A stretch of DNA of 64,000 nt from Oreohelix idahoensis (Eukaryota; Mollusca; Gastropoda; Stylommatophora; Oreohelicidae): positions 124,001 through 188,000 of the forward strand of contig JAMPIV010004930.1 of the NCBI GenBank assembly GCA_024509875.1, in the 5' to 3' direction. Positions within the stretch are counted from its first letter, which is position 1; every line of letters starts with the position of its first letter. The position numbers were made by a program, and so were the translations under genes. The notes under the pieces are model-generated. The model saw nothing but the letters and a program-made list of their open reading frames with translations. It had not been told where the DNA came from and made no database searches. This document shows positions 10,328-22,304 of the stretch, piece after piece.

Positions 10328-11608
10328 AACAGATTATTTGATAATTCCAGTTCTTTATATTCAAAGTTTATTTCTGGTTAGATATTTCTTGGCATTTCTC
10401 TAGGCCTGAACTAGAATTACAAATCTCCGGCAAACATTGTTGTTACATTTCCAGAAATGCATTCCTTGTGGTGTAAAATGAATGAACTATCATTTCTGGT
10501 AGAAAATAATGCTTACTACAGCCACGATGCAGAAGGACTATAATCTTACTGTAGTCGTTATTAATGCATTTCTTATAATCTGTGGAGCCTTAACTGAAAT
10601 CAATATTTCGGATAAAACGAATCTCTCCGTTACTTACGATGGTGTCTACGAGAAGCGTAGAGGACGAATCTCTCCGTTACTTACGATGGTGTCTACGAGA
10701 AGCGTAGAGGGACCATTATAAAACAGTTGCAGGGGTTAGCGCTGGTTTGCTAGTGGCCCTGGTTGGTAGAAGATGTCTACTTGTAAATGTACTTGTTCTC
10801 GACGTTGGTACCGAAGGCTTTTTGTTTATTACCACTCAAAAGCGAGTAATACCTTGTAGTTAGCAAGGTACATATCTCAGAGCTACTATCTCAGGGTCAC
10901 ACTGGTCTCTAGGTTGCCTTAGTTCAATCCTTCACCCGTTGCTAAGGCTTTGCCGGATATTATTTTTTATTTAAGGAGAGACCGGAAACTATCTTATGAT
11001 TGGTCTTGGGGTTCTACTGACTGTTAAAATACTCTTAAAGCTAACTAGCTAGAAATCTTCTAGTCTAAAGTCTCAGTAACTAAGTGATACTGACCAACCA
11101 TTGCTTTGTGTTTAAAGGAGTTCCGGTCTAACTTGCATGTAGGCCACGCAAGGTTTGATGACATCATATGATCATGTGTGTCATGATAAATGACGTCATG
11201 GGTTTGTGACCAGTGTTAATTTTAACTTACTAGTCTAAATCTAAGAGCTCTAAAAGTGCTAAAAGCGTAGTAGGTCATACGGTCACAATGTGTGAAGGAT
11301 TTGACGAATCACCGATTAATGATAACTGGCTATCCACTTATGTTCTATAAAATAGAAAGTATGTAACATTTATTTTCTATTTGTAAGTGTATTTTGTAAC
11401 AATAGTAAAAGCAAATTAATAAATGTTGTTCTTTCTTTTCTTTTCTTTCCTTTTTTTTTTTTTTTGCAATACGCATGCTGGTTAACAGATTAAACAAGCA
11501 AGATTACAGTAATTCTATAATGCTAGTAAGATAAAGTATTAACCTAGGACACACACAGAACGAAATCTTCATAGAGCCGGGTTCTATTGAAAGTTGTTGA
11601 CTTTCATT
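10328..11608. other. Intron 3 sequence with a 47-bp duplication
   Basis: Mostly unrecognised sequence. It holds a direct 47-bp duplication at 10617-10663 and 10664-10710 (each starting ACGAATCTCTCCGTTACTTA) and a T-rich tract around 11430-11466. A short block near 10845-10870 is inverted relative to about 8155-8185. No exon found. Confidence 0.5.
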
Positions 11609-11755
11609 ATTTCTGGACGCACGGAAAGAGTTCGCGATGAAAGAATGTGGTGAGGCTAGTTCTGTAGAGACGGTTATTTTAGCACAGATGGTAGCAGTTA
11701 TGATGGAGAAACTGTAAAATAGGTGGTAAAAATGGTGACGTTGATGATGGTAAGT
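11609..11755 (+). repeat. Dispersed repeat R2, copy 2
   Basis: This copy matches 7547-7690 and lies just before a LINE-D tail. The left end of the shared sequence is near GGACGCACGGAAAG; the right end is near GACGTTGATGATG. No coding potential. Confidence 0.85.
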
Positions 11756-11779
11756 GTAGCGAAGATGATGAATAAGAAG

Positions 11780-12055
11780 CTATGTTGAGCAGGAGATGAG
11801 AAGAAAACGTTGGAGATGGATGGGACACACACTGAGGAAGCCTGTTGATAGCATTACAAGGCGGTCCTTGTTCTGGAATCCCCAGGGTAGGACAGTTAGA
11901 GGTAGACCAATGAGCACACGGAAAAGAGGCTGGAGATAGACATGGAGGGCGTGAGGAAGACGTGGGGGAGAACTTGAACAGATGGCACGGGACAGGAAGA
12001 CTTGGTATAGGTTTGTTGATGGTTTATGCTCATTGGGAGGTGAAGGATGATGATG
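11780..12055 (+). mobile_element. 3' end of an RTE-like LINE (LINE-D copy 2)
   Basis: Read with frame breaks, it encodes EMRRKRWRWMGHTLRKPVDS, SLFWNPQGR, and a final ARDRKTWYRFVDGLCSLGG. This matches copy 1 at 5100-5535. There are internal stops and a frameshift in the middle. The copy is 5'-truncated and ends in a GATGATGATGA tail that runs directly into the 33-bp minisatellite. Confidence 0.8.
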
Positions 12056-12061
12056 AGTATA

Positions 12062-12436
12062 ATGGTGGTATGGATGGAGAGTGAGGCAATAATAATGGTG
12101 GTATGGATGGAGAGTGAGGCAATAATAATGGTGGTATGGATGAGAGTGAGGCAATAATAATGGTGGTATGGATGGAGAGTAAGGCAATAATAATGGTGGT
12201 ATGGATGGAGAGTGAGGCTATAATAATGGAATGGTGGTATGGATGGAGAGTGAGGCAATAATAATGGTGGTATGGATGCAGAGTGAGGCAATAATAATGG
12301 TGGTATGGATGGAGAGTGAGGCAATAATAATGGTGGTATGGATGGAGAGTGAGGCAATAATAAAGGTGATATGGATGGAGAGTAAGGCGATAATAATGGT
12401 GGTATGGATGGAGAGTGAGGCTATAATAATGGTGGT
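12062..12436. repeat. 33-bp minisatellite, about 11 copies
   Basis: The unit contains GTGGTATGGATGGAGAGTGA followed by GGCAATAATAATG. Because 33 is a multiple of 3, all frames stay open on both strands and give long false ORFs. Confidence 0.95.
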
Positions 12437-12689
12437 GCTTAAAATGTTGAATACATTGGTCACGCTTGGGACGATACGTGTGGCTATGATGTTGTGCAAT
12501 GTTGAACTTAGTAATGTTGTTAGTGACAGTGATGATGATGGTGACAAAAAAATCATGAAACTGCTGAAAATGCCGAATACTGTCATGAAGATAGGGAGGA
12601 TGAATGTTTCAATAACGATGATCAAAAAATAAAATTTTAATTATAATTAAGATGATGATGTGTGTGGTCATGTGGTTTACAGGTTAGCT

Positions 12690-13090
12690 TTTGGAAAGAA
12701 TTGAAGCGTTTTCTCCTAGTTTTAACAAGTATAGATCCAGAACCAGCTGGGAAGCAGAGCCTCTAGGCCACCAGAAAAATAATGCTTATTACGAGCTCAA
12801 CAGAAGTGAACAAATGGTAATCTTCAGACTCCTCCCAGGCTACAGCAGATTGACATACCATCTATTCAACAAACTAAAGTTAGGTTCAACCGATGAGTGT
12901 AGCTGTGTTACTGGTAAAATGACAGCAGAACATCTGCTGTAAAAGCATCCATCTTAACACATGAGGAACAGAGGAAGCACATAAGGTTGGAACCAGTATC
13001 ATTCATGGACACACTCTTTGGATATACCAACAACCTTGAGTTTACCTTAGCTTTCTTTAAACGTATTCAGGCTGACGTCTAAAAGTGTAC
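12690..13090 (+). pseudogene. I-like LINE, RNase H carboxy-terminal fragment
   Basis: The plus strand encodes the end of the RNase H and zinc-binding tail of an I-like LINE: NAYYELNRSEQMVIFRLLPG, LTYHLFNKLKLG, ECSCVTGKMTAEHLL. This lines up with NDAYHQISRKEQVIIFRLRT and CTCGTSPMTVEHLL in the LINE at 40082-41101. A stop at 12940 is followed in other frames by TLFGYTNNLEFTLAF, matching its last residues. It is a short, 5'-truncated, mutated copy. Confidence 0.8.
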
Positions 13091-13222
13091 AAGGAAGAAG
13101 GAGAAGAATATGGTAGTTTTGCTGATAATGATGATAATGATACTGATGATGATAACAAAAAAAAAATGTAGTGATGATGATGAGTGGAACGATGGAGACG
13201 ATAATAATAATAGCCCCTTCAG

Positions 13223-13636
13223 TCATAACTGACTATGGGAATGCGCCCCTGAGGTGACAGCCCTCAGCTGCTTATTTTCCTGGTGCTCCTTTCGACGTTT
13301 TCTCCCCTCCTCTGCTTGTTGTGTGAGCCTCTCTTCGCCCAATCTGAGGTAGCGCCGTAAATAGCATTGCCACTTAGTGCGAGCGGCAGCTTCATCCTCC
13401 CATGTTGCTGGATCCATGTCCAGTGCCCTCATATCTCTCTTGCACACATCTTTGAACCTCAGCTGTGGTCGCCCAACTGTTCTCTTGCCATCTTCTAATT
13501 GTCCGTAAAAGATATCTTTTGGGATGCGACCATCTTCCATGCGGCGAACATGGCCAAGCCAGCGAAGTCTGCGCTGTCTAAGCAGTGTATACATACTTTG
13601 AAGGCCAGCACGTGACAACACTTCGACATTTGTCAC
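13223..13636 (-). pseudogene. Non-LTR reverse transcriptase tail (LINE-F)
   Basis: The open stretch encodes VLSRAGLQSMYTLLRQRRLR, WLGHVRRMEDGRIPKDI, GRPQLRFKDVCKRDM and DPATWEDEAAARTKW. This is the post-catalytic tail found in many animal LINE polymerases. The catalytic core is absent. The usual final zinc-binding segment is not recognisable. It lies 145 bp from exon 3, in intron 3, on the same strand as the receptor gene. It is a fragment, not a gene. Confidence 0.8.
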
Positions 13637-13781
13637 TGGAGACGATATTAATCACGAATTAAATGTTAAAATACTGGCGAAGCTGGTGGCAAATATTTAT
13701 TGTGATGTTGAAAACGACATCGCGATGATGATTATTTTCATGACGATAACTAAAAATGATAAAGATAATGACGATGTTTAC

Positions 13782-13953
13782 CTGAACATCAAAAGGATAG
13801 TTTTTGACATTCATGTCACACGTGGTCTTAAGATAAACAGGAGTGACATAGGTGACAAGGCCGGCTGAATATAATTTAATTTTGTCCACTCTATCAAATG
13901 TCAGAAAATCCTGATGCGCAGCGTTGGAAATTATTATTGTTGGGTGCCAGAAT
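13782..13953 (-). CDS. Cys-loop receptor subunit, exon 3
   Basis: This 172-bp exon starts after the acceptor TTTTACCAACAG and ends at CAG before the donor GTAAAC. Its first base completes the Glu codon left by exon 2 (GA plus A), and it ends in phase 0. It encodes residues 111-167: FWHPTIIISN (loop A region, normally W-x-P-D), then VDKIKLYSAGLVTYVTP (loop B region, normally G-x-V-x-W-x-P), then CDMNVKNYPFDVQ, the first part of the Cys-loop with the hallmark PFD. Two binding-site positions differ from the nicotinic consensus: Thr115 replaces Asp and Tyr145 replaces Trp. The 34-kb intron upstream is filled with transposons. Confidence 0.92.
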
Positions 13954-14241
13954 CTGTTGGTAAAATAAAGTCAACATTATTAAATCTTAAGCTCTGCCTA
14001 GTTCCCAGGTGTCTCTGAGGAGATAAAAGTCGAACTGGACCAGTACGCCTTCAGGCATGACGTAAATGGCGACTAATGTGAGGTTGCCCAGGATTGGCAA
14101 ACTCATCGAGAACATACGTTTTACAGACACTGCCACTGCAGAAGCACGTGGCAAAGGTCGTGTTTATCTATTGGGGATGTAGGCTCTAATCCTGGAACGA
14201 GCGTCAAATTGTCATACAGTTTTACTGGGCGGGGCCCCAAT
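13954..14241. other. Intron 2 next to exon 3
   Basis: Intron sequence without ORFs. On the minus strand, just left of the LTR start, TTGGGGCCCCGCCCAG resembles the primer-binding sites of A2 and A3 (TTGGGGTC...). It may be a scrap of an element leader. Confidence 0.35.
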
Positions 14242-16903
14242 TGTCGCACCGCTGCAGTTTGATGATGATGGTCTATAGAATGTTGTCAAGAAGGTCTTCA
14301 GAAATTGGCGAGTGAAGAAAGAAAGAGACACACTCGAGATAAGGTCAAGAAGAACAGAAGGTGAATTCTCTCCACTGGAAAGTGTTTTCTAAACAAATCA
14401 CGATGTGTCTTCTGTATCCATACGACATTGTTGCCTTCTTTGCCTAAGATCTCGATAAAGAAAGAATTACCAACCTCCCAATCGAAGGATTTTGACTATA
14501 GATAAATACTTAACACACATCTCGTCCAGTGATAACATTAAATAACGAATTTAACATGGCTACAGGTTTATTTGTTAAATATATAAACGTATGCGGTTAG
14601 TAAAAAGTAAAAAGTACGATTGTGAGAAAACAATTCAAAGATGAAATGTAAAAATGTAGTTAGTGAAATAAGATAATAAAACTAGGTAAATAGTGACATG
14701 ATGAAGGGGTATATTTTAAGTGTTTCCACGCAGATGACAAATATAAGCTATCTAGAAGTCTTTCAAATTTCCTTCACTTTATGATTTTACACTGGTATGC
14801 ACGAACCGTGTGGTTGTTTCCAAAGCGAGTACTTATTGCTGAAACTGTTGCACATGTAGCAGTAAAGACTTTGAGATGTAATGTCCCTCAACGCTTGGAA
14901 TTCTCTCTAGCATAAACAAATTGTTGACATTTGTCTTAGGAAACTATCTTATGTCTGATCTTGAAAAGGTCCTAATTAGACTGGAGCTCTTCTCGAAATA
15001 ATCTTCTGCTTACAAGTGTGTTTGGTACCATGAAGCACGATTGGCTGGATTTACGTTGTGTAATACACGGTTTCAGTAGATGAATTCAGTTCATGTACTG
15101 ACGCATTGATTAACTGAACTTGATTCCCGCTATAAGCTTTCGATTGATTAGAACTTTATATATATATATATATGAAACAGATGAATAAGATGCTGCACCA
15201 CCGACGTGTGCAAATGCGGGAGTGGATTTCCTTCCTTGTAACTTAGGAAGTGTATGAAGTCATATATTGTGAATGGGACCGAAGACGCAGCAAAAGAGAT
15301 GAATGCAGTCAGTGACTCATAGCTTGACTGCTTGCGTCAGGGACGGCGAACCAGAGCTGACCAGGACCCTACTCCACCTCCAAGTGGTGGTCCTGGAAAC
15401 AAGCTGCATCACTGCAGTCTGGCCGAGAGAGTAGGGGTCGAAAGAGAAGCAAACCCGTCCCACAAAATGCCGTGCGGAAGTCGGATGTGTCGGGCTGAAA
15501 GGCGCAAATATCGCAGCTTCGCTGTAAACGGCGGCACAACGCAACCAGCGTCCTTTTCATGACGAACGAGGAAGAAGAAGAAGATATCTTGTGAATTCTG
15601 CCATCTGGACGTAGGATATTTTGGCTTCTTTCCGATTAGACGCCAAACACCTAATGTGTAGACTCAGATTTCTGCAAAACTAAAGATACAAAGTGGCTTC
15701 ATTAATTTTACATTTAATATCAATAATTGACTCTCTTTTTTATCTTATTCCTCACTATTGCTTCACCATAACTGTAAATTACTTCTTTACATTACAAGTC
15801 ATAAAGGGAAAATCTGTGATTTGCTTAACCATTAACGAAATAAAGTAAAGTAAAAGTAAGTAAAAAAAAAAAGTCTTCCGCATATTTAGCTATGAGACTA
15901 AGTGCAAAAAGCAATCTTAAATAATGAAATAGAATAATTATTAATAATTACTTTTACTTATACGCATCCTTTTTTCCCTCCCCTCAATTTCATAAAAACA
16001 CATTTAGAATTTAAATTCCACTGGAATGAAATTATAATCTACACTGGAATGAAATTATGGAACAGGCTAGGCTTTGGGAATTTTCGTTTATGCGCCGTCG
16101 CTGTTGTTAAACATACTGACCTTGGCTGCGCATCAGGTTATATTTCATGATATCAGTATTTGATTATTCTTACGTGTGTTCTATAGCTCCACTAATATTT
16201 ATGCCGTCTTTTAATCCCACATCCGAGCGCTGGTTCACAAGGCTAGTGCCCGTCAATCGCTAAAAAGTGGGTGGGCTCTCGTAACAAACTCTTCTGCTCC
16301 GTGTTGGATGTCTGGTGATAAGAGAAACCATGGCTTGTGGTTGGTCGCACCCGTTTGTTACAGAGTTCTCTTTCTTTTGTGGTATTGAGTTAATCCCCCA
16401 TTAGTCGCCTGCTTGGCGCTTCGTCTTTTGTTTCCTTCTTATATGCCCACGGGAGGTTTCCTTTAATTTCTTCCTTCATCGTCTCGCCACGTGGACAACA
16501 TCTAAGTTTCTCCCGCCATCAAAAGTATACAATCTGGAAACAAGTATTCCTCTGCGTATCTCCTCCACATGGCTTAGTCTGGCAAGTCCTTTGTTTTCGA
16601 CCACGCGGGCGGGTCATGATATTGTAAACAAATGTGGTAACACTCGCTTTGTTTAAACAGGGGATTTAAGTTATCATTCGATTCTTACATTGCCAATGTT
16701 GCAATGGACTGCGCTGGCCAATAGATGTCTAACGACCCAAGTGTGTTCTAAAAGATAACTTTCTAACAAAGCACATAGATGGGAAATTTACAAGGTGTTA
16801 TAAGGAAAGCTTACTTTGAAAAATGATGAGTAAATGTGGGGAGGAATAAAATGAAAACGATGATGAAATAGGTAAAAGACGAAATAGGACCGCTTCATAG
16901 GAC
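14242..16903 (-). mobile_element. Family-C LTR, diverged copy
   Basis: It matches the interrupted LTR at 18788-45048 in order: 14242-15190 pairs with 18788-19860; 15210-15860 (minus the SINE) pairs with 39630-40045; 15865-16903 pairs with about 44000-45048. Examples of shared blocks are TTAGACGCCAAACAC, ATTTAGCTATGA and GTGGGTGGGCT. A stretch present in the other copy (about 19860-20310 plus 37757-39630, without insertions) is missing here. A short TA run lies at 15160-15175. Right boundary approximate. Confidence 0.7.
15275..15585 (+). mobile_element. SINE-like insertion with a LINE-type GAA tail
   Basis: A 311-bp insertion absent from the other copy of this LTR. It is flanked by an 11-bp duplication, ATATTGTGAAT at 15264-15274 and ATCTTGTGAAT at 15586-15596 (one mismatch). 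It ends GAACGAGGAAGAAGAAGAAG, nearly the same 3' end as the I-like LINE at 40046-40085. No coding capacity; the open frames on both strands lack known motifs. Probably a SINE that borrows that LINE's tail. Confidence 0.75.
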
Positions 16904-18787
16904 TTGCGTCTATAATTAGACTAGGTCATCCTATGGTACATATCCGGGTCGCGTGGGAGTTCGTGCTAGACCTCTGTCGGTGAAGCATTATTTTTGTAAT
17001 GCTTAGCTGGCAGAGTGGACAGTGATGATTCGCTCCCGTGGCTAGGCGGTGGGTGCCGTTCGGAAGGTCCTGGTTCGATCCCGGTAAGCCTATCACTTCT
17101 GTTTTTTTTCTGTTGTCTGGTCTTCTACTTCTTTATTTTCCCACTGAGTGCCTGATCATACCTTTGTGTGTTGTTTGTTAATTTATTTACCGCTTCATCA
17201 CAACAGGCTTCATACAATGGAGCCTTCTGTAGTGGTGGCTCTATGCTCAGTAACAAGCGAATAATGAGGTTGAATGAATGAATCCGCCCAAGTAATGAAT
17301 GAACTACGTACAATGATGTATGTAAACAATAACACGTACAGGAAAAATAATGTATGAAGATGTCATGAAACATGCATAAAGGAGGCTCACTGCACACATC
17401 ACAGAGGAAGCTTATTGTACACACTATAAGGTGGTTCACTACACTCATCATTGAGCAGGTTTTCTCAACCAGGGTTCCGCGAGAGATCGCGAGGAGTTGC
17501 GCGAGATATTGTGATTTCAAAATAAATAAAGAAACGTCGTTTTTTTTTAACTTTGCGCACCGAGCAACGTTAGTGCTGGTAGTGGTGGGCAGTGGACCAA
17601 GCAGCCCCTTATGGCAGTGCGCAATAGGATCGTTTTCACTTGGTTGATTCCATTCTCGGTTTTTGACGCGAGACGGTGGAGGATGTTGATAATTGTTGAG
17701 TGCTGTATTGCACGAAGGGGAGGACGGTAGGCTGGTGATTTTCATCGCTCCATCCCGAAATGCCATATTTTATTAGCATCTTGTAGAGTCGACATTTGTA
17801 ATAAGACTTTTAGGCCTACTTGGATAAAATAAAATAAAAATCAAGCAGAATATTTAAAAAAGGAAAACAACTGAAATTTCGTCTACCTACACTACTGACT
17901 AGCATTAGAGCTGATAACATTTGTGGGGACTGGGAGCCACACAAAAAGAATATGCTAAATAAGTTGGGCAAAATAAACGCATGTACAAAAAAAAAAAATT
18001 CTCTACTCAAAACAGCAGTGACGATTATTATTGGATTATTATATTTACAATTTACTGATCACAATGAGGCCAGAAAATTATTTCAAGAGTTCCTGCAGGA
18101 TAAAAACGTTGAGAAAGGCTGCTCTAGAGACAAAGAAAGAATCGGACTCCGACTTAACATGTCTTAAGAAGGGAAGAAAGTGAGATTTCCCTAGGGTTGT
18201 GGAATTATTTACTGAGACCAAACAAACAAAAATTAATAAATAAAAAAGCCCCGACTCCGATTGCTACAATTTTACAAGGTCAACTGGGACTCCAAATCCG
18301 ATTACACCGAAAGATAGCCGACTCCACTGTTCCGAATCCCGTCTCAAAACTTTATCTAAACTACACATCCTGACAGAGTGGTAGTGTCGTTGAAAAAGGA
18401 TTCTGACTTCGACTTCGCCTATAGAGATTTTACACGTCCGACACCACCTCCAACCAAAAATAATCGATTCCACAACGCCGACTCTACAATCCAGGGTTAG
18501 CCCCTCCTTATGTAAAACTAATTGCTACAGAAAATACTATCGCATCAGCAACTGGTGCTCTGTAGCGCGTGCTTCTTGCTTAAGGAGACTTTAATGGTAA
18601 CCCATGCTTCTTCTTCTTCATCATTTTCCTTGGGCACTCATTATGGAGCATGGAGCCACTTCCACAGCGGGTCCCCTAGACGAAGACCAGCAACAAGCAT
18701 TCTTATGCTCTTGCTGCGGCGGTTTATGTTGCTATTCGTTTGACGTGATGAGGTTGCCAGCTGTGTAAGTGTAATTACAGCAGTAGT
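16904..18787. other. Intron 2 between family-C LTR copies
   Basis: No gene seen. It contains a tRNA-like promoter unit (17001-17090), a T-rich tract after it, and a decayed repeat built on GACTCCGA at about 18130-18490. A minus-strand end with a GAAGAAGAAGAAG tail lies near 18600-18620. Its neighbouring block GCTCCATGCTCC recurs at about 47865, so it may be another SINE or LINE scrap. The 213-codon open frame at 17125-17766 has no recognisable domain. Confidence 0.5.
17001..17090 (+). mobile_element. tRNA-like RNA polymerase III promoter unit (SINE head)
   Basis: An A-box TGGCAGAGTGG at 17008-17018 and a B-box GGTTCGATCCC at 17072-17082 both fit the tRNA consensus. The ends GCTTA (17001-17005) and TAAGC (17085-17089) can pair like a short acceptor stem. 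The A-to-B spacing of 64 is longer than in an ordinary tRNA, and I cannot fold a clear anticodon arm. I therefore call it a SINE head or tRNA pseudogene, not a tRNA. Confidence 0.6.
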
Positions 18788-20310
18788 TGTCGCTGGGGTG
18801 GCCTATGGAATGTTATCAAGGTCTCCAGAAACTGGCTTGTTAGGAAAGAAAGAGACCTATTCGAGATAAGCACAAGAAGAAGAGAACGCCAATGCTCTCC
18901 ATTAGATAATGTTTTCTAATAAATGATGGAAAGTGTTCTATTTCCTAACGATCTTAGCTTCTGTCCTTAGATCGCTATAATGAACAAGCCTCCGACCTCA
19001 TCTAAATGTAGAATTTTACCTATATGTAAATATTTAACACCGACAGCGCGATTGATAAATTAATGAACTAGATAATGATCAAAACGATTATTGGGTTAAT
19101 TAATTAAATGTATACACATATAGCCTATATAATAGGGCTAGTAGAAAATAAAAGGTGATGGTGGTGAAAGACAAGTCACACACGCACAGATATATATAAA
19201 TAATGTAGTTAGTTAAATAGGAGAGTGAACCTATGTGAATAGGGAAATGATAATGTGATATATTTAGTGTTACCACACTGATGTCCAATCTACACCGTCT
19301 ATATGTCTCTCGGTGTTCCTCCACTGAATGTTTATACTCAGGTATGCATAGACTGTCCAATGTCATGTGGGTTATCTCCAAGACTAGGACGTATTGATGA
19401 AAACCTTTGTGGTAATCAGAATTTGGACGATATACTGTGCATAAGTGTTTTGGAATCTCTCTAGCGTTGACAAACCGTTGACCGTTGTTTTAGGAAAATG
19501 TCCGCTGTTTGATCTTAAAAAGGCACTTACTAGACTGGAGCTCTTTACGAAGTGATCTTCTGGTAACAAGGGAGTTTCGTGCAATGAAGCTAGTCTGAGT
19601 GAATTTACCTTGTGCAATATACGATGAAGGTAGATGAGTACTTGATGCACGGCGTAGTGAGCAGATGAACTTGGTAATTTGAGCTTGATATCTTAGCGAA
19701 TCTAAGTGATCTTGGTAGGTAGACTCTTCACCTTGTGAATATGTACTCTTAATTCATAAAATACACTTTTGAGTGAGTTGATATAAATATGAGAATCAAC
19801 TTGTTCGTGCTTTAACTCAGGCGGTAAGCTTTCGAGTGAGTTGAACTTGATATATGTATATGCAAATCAACTTCTGAGCACTTGTCACAAGATGGATTCT
19901 GGTGCGTCCTCTTTGCGATCTCTCTTTCACTACAGCAGTATCAGTTATATTTTTGTTCTTATTTCATTGCGATTTTGTTTCCGAGTCGCACCCTTTTCTT
20001 TCTGTTTGCTATGTAGCAGAGAGCTTGTTTGTTCAAACATCTGACACCCCTTGTTGGTGATAATACATCGCGTTTGCCAGGGTGCGGCAAAGCTGTGCTT
20101 AGATTAGGCTCGGGTGCGCGGCAGATAAGAGATTAATCGTCTGTGCGACACATTCTGGACAGTCAAGCATGACATAGTCGTTTCCGGTACACTTTGTTAC
20201 ACAGACATTACTTTAGCGAAAGTAATAATTTGTTGCATCTTACACACATTGTCGTGTGAAGTTACCGATATGTCTGTAAGTTCGCTGGCCGGCAATCGGA
20301 TGTTTACAGC

Positions 20311-22304
20311 TGTGGTGGGTTTTGATGTTATATGGGGACTTAGTGTACTGAATGAGGTCAGTTGTGAAGGTCCCTGAGGATAACAGTTTTGGTGAGTTTA
20401 CAGAGTACCTTGCTACTACCACCTACGACCTCAATCAGGCTTATTCTTAACTAGTATGCCTGATAGCTACGTCTAATGTCTAGGGTAATGAAAGTATGGT
20501 GTGTAGGCAATTTATTACACTAACACAACCACAAACACAAATATTACTACCTATGATTAAATTGACTAACACTGTGTGTAAAGTGTAGTATTATACAATT
20601 TTTTCCAAAATTTATTTTGTCCTGACCTAGAATTTTCTAGCCAGGACTTTCAACTCAAAACAATCAATGATATTATATTTACAAGTAATCAATTAACAAC
20701 AGAAGCAATGGTTATACATATACTTTAAAATTCACTAATACTGATTTTAAATCTAGAGTCTTTCTTCTATAGTTCTCGATGTCTGGTCGGGTATTTACAT
20801 CATCCTCATGTCCCCACCTATCAAGTTTATTGGTGTTGTTGTACAGTTTATAGGTGGAATAGTTTGCTTGTTCACAATGTGGTTATTTAATTATACACTA
20901 GATTAATGAATCCACGCAAGCCAGGCCAAAATCACGTATCTGCCTGGGACGATAGATGAAACTCCAGCTCTCTCCCCCTTGGCTCAGAGTTACAAAAGGC
21001 AGGCAGTTCTACAAACAGTGTTGACCACTTGGGAGACCTGGCACCAGCTCAGCACCAGACAAGAACCCCTGCAACCACATAATTAAGCTAGTCTCAGCAT
21101 AATACCTATTCCACCGTAATTATAAACAACAATGGCATAAAATAAAGACATGAGTCAAATCTCTCTGACCAATCCAGAACATCTACATCAATGATGTAAC
21201 AGGTAACACTAGTTCCCATTCCTCTCCTCCAAGGGCTGCACTGCATCTGAAATATTATCATTAATCTCTTTCTTCTATACCATAAGGTGGGTGATATGTT
21301 CCTGCTGATCTCCTGAAATAAAGATCTGTATTCTACATTTTTTTGGATATTTTTTTCTCTCATATTATTCATCCGCCTCTAGGCTCTGTAGACTTGGCTG
21401 GGGACCTAGAATATGTACTTACTTGTCGTAATCATTTTTCATTATATGGCAGTATCTCTCCCTTAAAATGTTAAATAAAAGGTTAATAAGTTCAATCTTA
21501 CCACAAAATTCAATGAAATACACAGAAACGTTGAATTAGCACAAACTCAGCTGAGCTGCTGGCTAGATTAGGGCGTCCCACTACTATTATCACATATAGT
21601 TAATGGACGACAAACTTCTTAGCATCAACGATCTGCTTATGTGGACAGTCTTTGACAAAATGGCAACTTGCCGGCAAATTTTTTCAATAACATTAAATAT
21701 TTTGTCCAATGGGAGTACTTCCCCTCTACAGTTAAAATTTCAAACATAAATGTCCAATTGGGGTCCAGTTTCGGTCTAGTGTGTAGTGTATTTTCTGTCT
21801 GTCGGTCGGTCCGAACTTGTCATTTCCCAAGTTTGGGGACTTGGTTTTTGGGCCCAACTACAAAAAACTATTCAAATTTTTCCTCACCCACTGCTTAGAT
21901 TTCTACTGCGAAGATATTTTTAGATTCTCTCCTCCTTGTCTCCCCCTTGTTTACATGTACTTTTTTTTCTGCCTTCGTCTCAAGGACGCGTCAAATGTAA
22001 CTTTAGTGAATGCAAAATTAACATGTGTTTGCGAGTCTGCATCGAACAAATCAGTCTTTTGTCAATAACTTCCGAATTATCTGTTCGTCCTTTTATTTGA
22101 AAGCATATTATTTGTCAGGAAAAGATAGGCTATCAAACTAGCTAACTTTTATTATTCTAAACCTATTATTAAGGAATTCCATTTTTTTTCCATGTTAGTC
22201 TTGAAATCTTTACCACCACGCGTTCACTTCTTTTCCATGTGCTGTCCAGCTATTTTCGAGAGACTTACGTCATTCTAAATAAAAGCTAAGTCTGTTTTCG
22301 TGAC
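20311..22304 (-). repeat. 3' LTR of A2, distal part
   Basis: It matches 35399-37394 base for base apart from scattered changes, then stops at GTGAC, the target duplication of B1. The remaining 357 bases of the LTR are at 30735-31091. Confidence 0.95.

Noticed and set aside
12218..12632. Long open frames on both strands over the 33-bp minisatellite
   Set aside because: The unit is a multiple of 3 without stops, so all frames stay open; the protein is a bare repeat with no domain.
17001..17090. A functional tRNA gene
   Set aside because: Boxes A and B are good, but spacing is long, no clear anticodon stem can be folded, and dispersed SINE heads look the same.
17125..17766. A 213-codon open frame in intron 2
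   Set aside because: Low-complexity and hydrophobic patches, no domain, no splice fit with the receptor, and no codon pattern of a real gene.
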